Below, piece after piece: positions 60,470 through 64,000 of a stretch of DNA of 64,000 nt. The stretch is from the NCBI RefSeq assembly GCF_021245805.1, contig NZ_JAJJNF010000002.1, positions 372,001 through 436,000 on the forward strand, written 5' to 3'. The stretch comes from Mangrovimonas futianensis. GTDB taxonomy: Bacteria; Bacteroidota; Bacteroidia; Flavobacteriales; Flavobacteriaceae. Under the pieces are notes generated by a model. It did not search any database. It had not been told where the DNA came from and saw only the letters and a list, made by a program, of their open reading frames with translations. The number at the start of each line of letters is the position of its first letter. The first letter of the stretch is position 1. The translations under genes and the position numbers were made by a program.

Positions 60470-62800
60470 ATGGCAAAGAAAAAACAAACCAAGAAATCCA
60501 GTACCAATAGTGATTTCGGTAAATTTATCCGCTGGTTCTGGGGATTATTTCTCGGAGGAATTCTGTTTGTCGTCCTTCTTTTTTTATTGGCATCTTGGGG
60601 AGTTTTTGGAGAAATGCCAGACCATACAGTATTAGAAAATCCTAAAACCAATTTGGCGACCGAAGTTATTTCTTCTGATGGGAAAACACTGGGTAAATAT
60701 TATTTTAACGATAACCGAACTCCAGTAGGTTTTGATGATCTTCCAAAGCATTTAGTTGATGCTTTAGTCGCTACTGAAGATGCTCGATTTTATAGCCACT
60801 CTGGAATAGATGCACGTGGAACTTTAAGAGCCTTTTTAACCTTAGGAAAAGGAGGTGGAGCAAGTACGATATCTCAGCAATTGGCCAAACAATTGTTTCA
60901 TGGCGAAGGATCCCAAAATATCGTAGAACGAATTCTTCAAAAATTTAAAGAATGGATTATCGCCATTCGTTTGGAGCGCCAGTATACCAAAGAAGAAATC
61001 ATAGCCATGTATTTTAATATTTATGATTTTGGGAATAATGCTGATGGTATTCGTTCGGCATCAAGAATTTATTTCAATAAGGAGCCTAGAGACTTAGAAG
61101 TCAAGGAATCTGCTATGTTGGTTGGGATGTTTAAGAATTCTTCTCTGTATAATCCAAGGAGAAACCCTGTTGGAACGACAAATCGAAGAAATGTGGTTCT
61201 GAATCAGATGTACAAATATGATTTCATCCAAGAAACAGTTAAGGACTCTTTAAAAGATTTGGATCTTGATTTGAATTATTCTCCTGAGTCACACCGTGAG
61301 GGAATTGCTACGTATTTTAGAATGTACTTGAGGGATTTCTTAAAGGATTGGATAAAAGATAACCCTAAACCTGATGGATCTAAGTACAACCTTTATAACG
61401 ATGGCTTAAAAGTTTACACTACCATCGATTCTAGAATGCAAGCCTATGCCGAGGAAGCGGTTCAAAAGCACATGGCTAGACTTCAGGCCGAATTTGATCA
61501 TCAAAACACTCCAGACAGGAATCCTACCGCTCCGTTTTTAGAGTTAACTAAAGATGAGATTGATGGTTTGATGAAGCGTGGAATAAGGCAATCCGAAAGG
61601 TGGAGGCACATGAAGTATGACCTTAAAAAGGAGGATAAGGAAATATTGGAATCCTTTAACACACCTACCCAAATGACCGTTTTTTCATGGAAAGGTGAAA
61701 TAGATACAATCATGAAACCTTTGGATTCCATGAGATATTACAAATCATTCCTTCAGCCAGGTATGATGTCTATGGATCCCCAAACAGGTCACATAAAAGT
61801 TTGGGTTGGAGGTATGAACTATAAACACTTTCAGTACGATCACGTTAAACAAGGTAGAAGGCAGGTTGGTTCTACGTTCAAGCCATTTGTATATGCTACG
61901 GCTATCGATCAATTGCATTTGTCTCCATGCGATGAGCTGCCTAATACCCAAATAACTATTGAAGCTGGAAAGTACGGTTTGATAGAGCCATGGACGCCAA
62001 AAAACTCAGATGGAAGCTATGGAGGAGACTTAACTTTAAAGAGTGCTTTAGCAAATTCGGTTAATACCATTACTGCTAGATTGATAGATAAGGTTGGGCC
62101 ACAACCCGTGGTGGATTTGGCCAAAAAATTAGGTGTGGAAGCAGAGATCCCACCAGTACCTTCTATCGCTTTAGGAACAGCTGACTTAAGTGTATATGAA
62201 ATGGTGGCTGCCTATGCTACTTTCGCTAATAAAGGGGTTTATAACAAACCAGTCATGGTAACCCATATCGAAGATAAAAATGGGACCATCTTATATCAAT
62301 TCAAACCAGAAACAAGAGATGTACTAAGTGAGGAGGCAGCATATGTAACCGTTAATTTAATGGAAGGTGTTACTCAATATGGTTCAGGGCAAAGGTTACG
62401 CAGCAATTGGGCAACCAATGTGGCGGTTTATAAAGAAATCATAACAGGTTATCCTTATGAATTTGACAACCCTATAGCTGGTAAAACGGGAACAACCCAA
62501 AATCAAAGTGATGGTTGGTTTATGGGAATGGTTCCAAACTTGGTCACAGGGGTCTGGGTTGGTGCTGAAGACCGTGCTGCACACTTTAGAACGATTACTT
62601 ACGGTCAGGGAGCCTCAATGGCACTTCCTATTTGGGGACAGTTTATGAAAAGCTGTTATAATGACGAAGAACTGGAGGTCTCTAAGGCGGATTTTGAACG
62701 CCCAGAAGAATTAACTATTGCAGTTGATTGTGATGATAGTACTTCTTCGGAAGAAACGATTCCAGAGGAAGAAAAGCCCGATGCTCTAGATATCTTTTAA
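60470..62800 (+). CDS. Penicillin-binding protein 1A (bifunctional transglycosylase/transpeptidase)
   Basis: 776 residues from ATG 60470. A basic cytoplasmic tail and one membrane helix (about 22-44) lead to the GT51 domain with catalytic Glu in ATEDARFYSH (E103) and STISQQLAKQLF. The transpeptidase domain has STFK (S468-K471), SVN (530-532) and KTGTT (672-676). It polymerises and crosslinks peptidoglycan. The C-terminus is acidic. Last gene of the ricT-gldH unit. Confidence 0.95.
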   Translation: MAKKKQTKKSSTNSDFGKFIRWFWGLFLGGILFVVLLFLLASWGVFGEMPDHTVLENPKTNLATEVISSDGKTLGKYYFNDNRTPVGFDDLPKHLVDALVATEDARFYSHSGIDARGTLRAFLTLGKGGGASTISQQLAKQLFHGEGSQNIVERILQKFKEWIIAIRLERQYTKEEIIAMYFNIYDFGNNADGIRSASRIYFNKEPRDLEVKESAMLVGMFKNSSLYNPRRNPVGTTNRRNVVLNQMYKYDFIQETVKDSLKDLDLDLNYSPESHREGIATYFRMYLRDFLKDWIKDNPKPDGSKYNLYNDGLKVYTTIDSRMQAYAEEAVQKHMARLQAEFDHQNTPDRNPTAPFLELTKDEIDGLMKRGIRQSERWRHMKYDLKKEDKEILESFNTPTQMTVFSWKGEIDTIMKPLDSMRYYKSFLQPGMMSMDPQTGHIKVWVGGMNYKHFQYDHVKQGRRQVGSTFKPFVYATAIDQLHLSPCDELPNTQITIEAGKYGLIEPWTPKNSDGSYGGDLTLKSALANSVNTITARLIDKVGPQPVVDLAKKLGVEAEIPPVPSIALGTADLSVYEMVAAYATFANKGVYNKPVMVTHIEDKNGTILYQFKPETRDVLSEEAAYVTVNLMEGVTQYGSGQRLRSNWATNVAVYKEIITGYPYEFDNPIAGKTGTTQNQSDGWFMGMVPNLVTGVWVGAEDRAAHFRTITYGQGASMALPIWGQFMKSCYNDEELEVSKADFERPEELTIAVDCDDSTSSEETIPEEEKPDALDIF

Positions 62801-62831
62801 CTATTTCTAAAAGTAGTTTAGATAAATTTTT

Positions 62832-62867
62832 TAGTCGATTGTTTATCCTTGGATAGATTATCGACTA
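62832..62867. other. Stem-loop in the gap after the PBP1A gene
   Basis: TAGTCGAT (62832-62839) and ATCGACTA (62860-62867) pair, with an inner TATCC/GGATA stem. T-rich sequence follows about 10 bases later (ATTTTTTA), so it may terminate the PBP1A transcript. The rest of the 290-base gap (62801-63090) holds nothing I can name. Confidence 0.5.
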
Positions 62868-63090
62868 GATGTGTTATTTTTTACCCTATAAAAATAGTTT
62901 CTATTCATGGTGCCTTCTGAAAAGAATAGGCTTTCAGATTTTTTTTGTTCAAAAAGGATTTAAATTCATAGACCATTGTTTTGCGAATTCGCCAATAGTC
63001 AAGGGGTGAATTTTAATATTTCTCTGTTTTCCTCGCGGTTATTTTCGTATTTTTCAAACCATAAATTACAAATACAAACAATCAACAAAA

Positions 63091-63792
63091 ATGATTTTAA
63101 AAAAGGTATCTAATGTACAGGAAGCATTAGAAGGTATAACCGATAATATGACCTTGATGTTAGGTGGATTTGGTCTGTGTGGTATACCTGAAAATGCCAT
63201 TGCTGAACTAGTAAAATTAAATGTTAATGGTCTGACTTGTATTTCCAATAATGCAGGGGTAGATGATTTTGGTTTGGGATTGCTGTTGCAAAAGCGTCAA
63301 ATAAAGAAAATGGTTTCTTCTTATGTAGGAGAAAATGATGAATTTGAAAGACAAATGCTAAGTGGCGAGCTTGAAGTAGAGTTGATCCCACAAGGTACTT
63401 TGGCAGAACGATGCAGAGCAGCTCAATCTGGATTTCCTGCATTTTATACGCCTGCGGGATATGGAACCGAAGTAGCCATAGGTAAAGAAACGAGAGAATT
63501 TAATGGTAAAATGTATGTTTTAGAGGAAGCCTTTAAGGCAGATTTTGCCTTTGTAAAAGCTTGGAAGGGTGACGAAGCAGGAAACCTTATATTCAAGGGG
63601 ACGGCGAGAAACTTTAATCCAGCCATGTGTGGAGCCGCCAAAATTACGGTAGCTGAGGTGGAAGAGTTATTGCCGGTTGGTAGTTTAGATCCCAATCAAA
63701 TTCATATTCCGGGAATATTTGTACAACGCATATTCCAAGGTGAGACCTATGAAAAACGAATTGAACAAAGAACAGTAAGACAAAGAAATTAG
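63091..63792 (+). CDS. scoA: 3-oxoacid CoA-transferase subunit A
   Basis: 233 residues. MLGGFGLCGIPENAI carries the CoA-binding G-G-F-x3-G loop; LGLLLQKRQIKKMVSSYVGEN and FYTPAGYGTEVA are conserved in succinyl-CoA:3-oxoacid CoA-transferase A subunits. With the B subunit it moves CoA between succinyl-CoA and acetoacetate (or a related oxoacid) in the cytoplasm. The partner gene follows after 2 bases. Related acetate or butyrate CoA-transferases are an alternative. Confidence 0.92.
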   Translation: MILKKVSNVQEALEGITDNMTLMLGGFGLCGIPENAIAELVKLNVNGLTCISNNAGVDDFGLGLLLQKRQIKKMVSSYVGENDEFERQMLSGELEVELIPQGTLAERCRAAQSGFPAFYTPAGYGTEVAIGKETREFNGKMYVLEEAFKADFAFVKAWKGDEAGNLIFKGTARNFNPAMCGAAKITVAEVEELLPVGSLDPNQIHIPGIFVQRIFQGETYEKRIEQRTVRQRN

Positions 63793-63794
63793 GT

Positions 63795-64000
63795 ATGTTA
63801 GATAAAAACGGAATAGCAAAACGAATTGCTCAAGAAGTTAAAGATGGATACTATGTGAATTTGGGAATTGGAATTCCAACCTTGGTAGCCAATTTTGTTC
63901 GTGATGATATTGAAGTCGAATTTCAAAGTGAAAATGGGGTGTTAGGTATGGGACCTTTCCCTTTTGAAGGCGATGAAGATGCCGATATCATTAACGCTGG
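63795..64000 (+). CDS. scoB: 3-oxoacid CoA-transferase subunit B, 5' part
   Basis: 68 codons are visible before the window ends. NLGIGIPTLVANFV and FQSENGVLGMGPFP include the catalytic Glu of the SENG motif that forms the glutamyl-CoA intermediate. It works as a heterodimer partner of the A subunit encoded just upstream. Confidence 0.92.
   Translation, partial: MLDKNGIAKRIAQEVKDGYYVNLGIGIPTLVANFVRDDIEVEFQSENGVLGMGPFPFEGDEDADIINA

Noticed and set aside
1..64000. tRNA, rRNA, prophage or insertion sequences
   Set aside because: No cloverleaf with a T-loop GTTCGA-type arm, no transposase or integrase motifs and no long terminal inverted repeats were seen by eye; a covariance-model scan could still find a missed small RNA.

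Overview
The window is a 64 kb piece of an AT-rich chromosome that looks like a member of the Flavobacteriaceae (Bacteroidota). The evidence is: genes for gliding motility and type IX secretion (sprE/porW, gldH); several families largely restricted to this group (DUF6341, DUF6427, DUF4254, DUF5687, DUF6168, DUF4292, DUF6705); an ATP synthase operon that ends at atpG without atpD/atpC; the Bacteroidota -7 promoter element TAnnTTTG in front of many genes; and almost no Shine-Dalgarno sequences. Both ends cut genes. No rRNA, tRNA, CRISPR array, IS element or prophage was recognised.

Layout. 1-12952 is a surface polysaccharide locus: the end of a flippase, two sulfotransferases, two O-antigen polymerase/ligase-like membrane proteins, four glycosyltransferases, the priming phosphosugar transferase, WecB-type epimerase and a CapK-like protein. 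The likely product is a sulfated surface glycan made by a Wzx/Wzy-type route. 13036-21754 is core metabolism and conserved small genes (purD, upp, a family 9 glycosyltransferase, a PaaE-like reductase, an ABC exporter pair). 21860-30625 joins sprE, a bactofilin and the ATP synthase genes atpZ-DUF6168-atpBEFHAG. 30782-37130 is a tight envelope operon: flippase, dut, sugar nucleotidyltransferase, TPR protein, DUF4292 lipoprotein, EnvC-like protein.

37131-39611 is a small accessory module. It has a 22-bp palindrome and a broken lipoprotein gene whose signal-peptide codons contain twelve copies of a 5-bp repeat, followed by two putative surface or outer-membrane proteins. This is the clearest unusual locus: it has the form of a slipped-strand phase-variable lipoprotein, now out of frame and also carrying a stop codon. 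39752-48166 returns to housekeeping (thioesterase, HU/SPOR protein, dprA, trpS, plsC, an ECF sigma factor with a membrane-spanning partner, recA). 48167-48615 holds no long gene but has a structured, terminator-ended stretch with a 28-codon ORF.

48616-54745 is a mixed accessory stretch: D-amino-acid oxidase-like protein, CPBP protease, DUF6705 protein, a gene remnant, an asparagine-synthase-like gene split by one in-frame TGA, and hypothetical envelope proteins. 55054-58638 groups two different tRNA U34 hydroxylation enzymes (TrhO and TrhP types) with a ferredoxin and a radical SAM protein. 58756-62800 is ricT-gldH-penicillin-binding protein 1A, and the window ends in a 3-oxoacid CoA-transferase pair. 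Functions are assigned by family recognition from the protein sequences alone; no database search was run.
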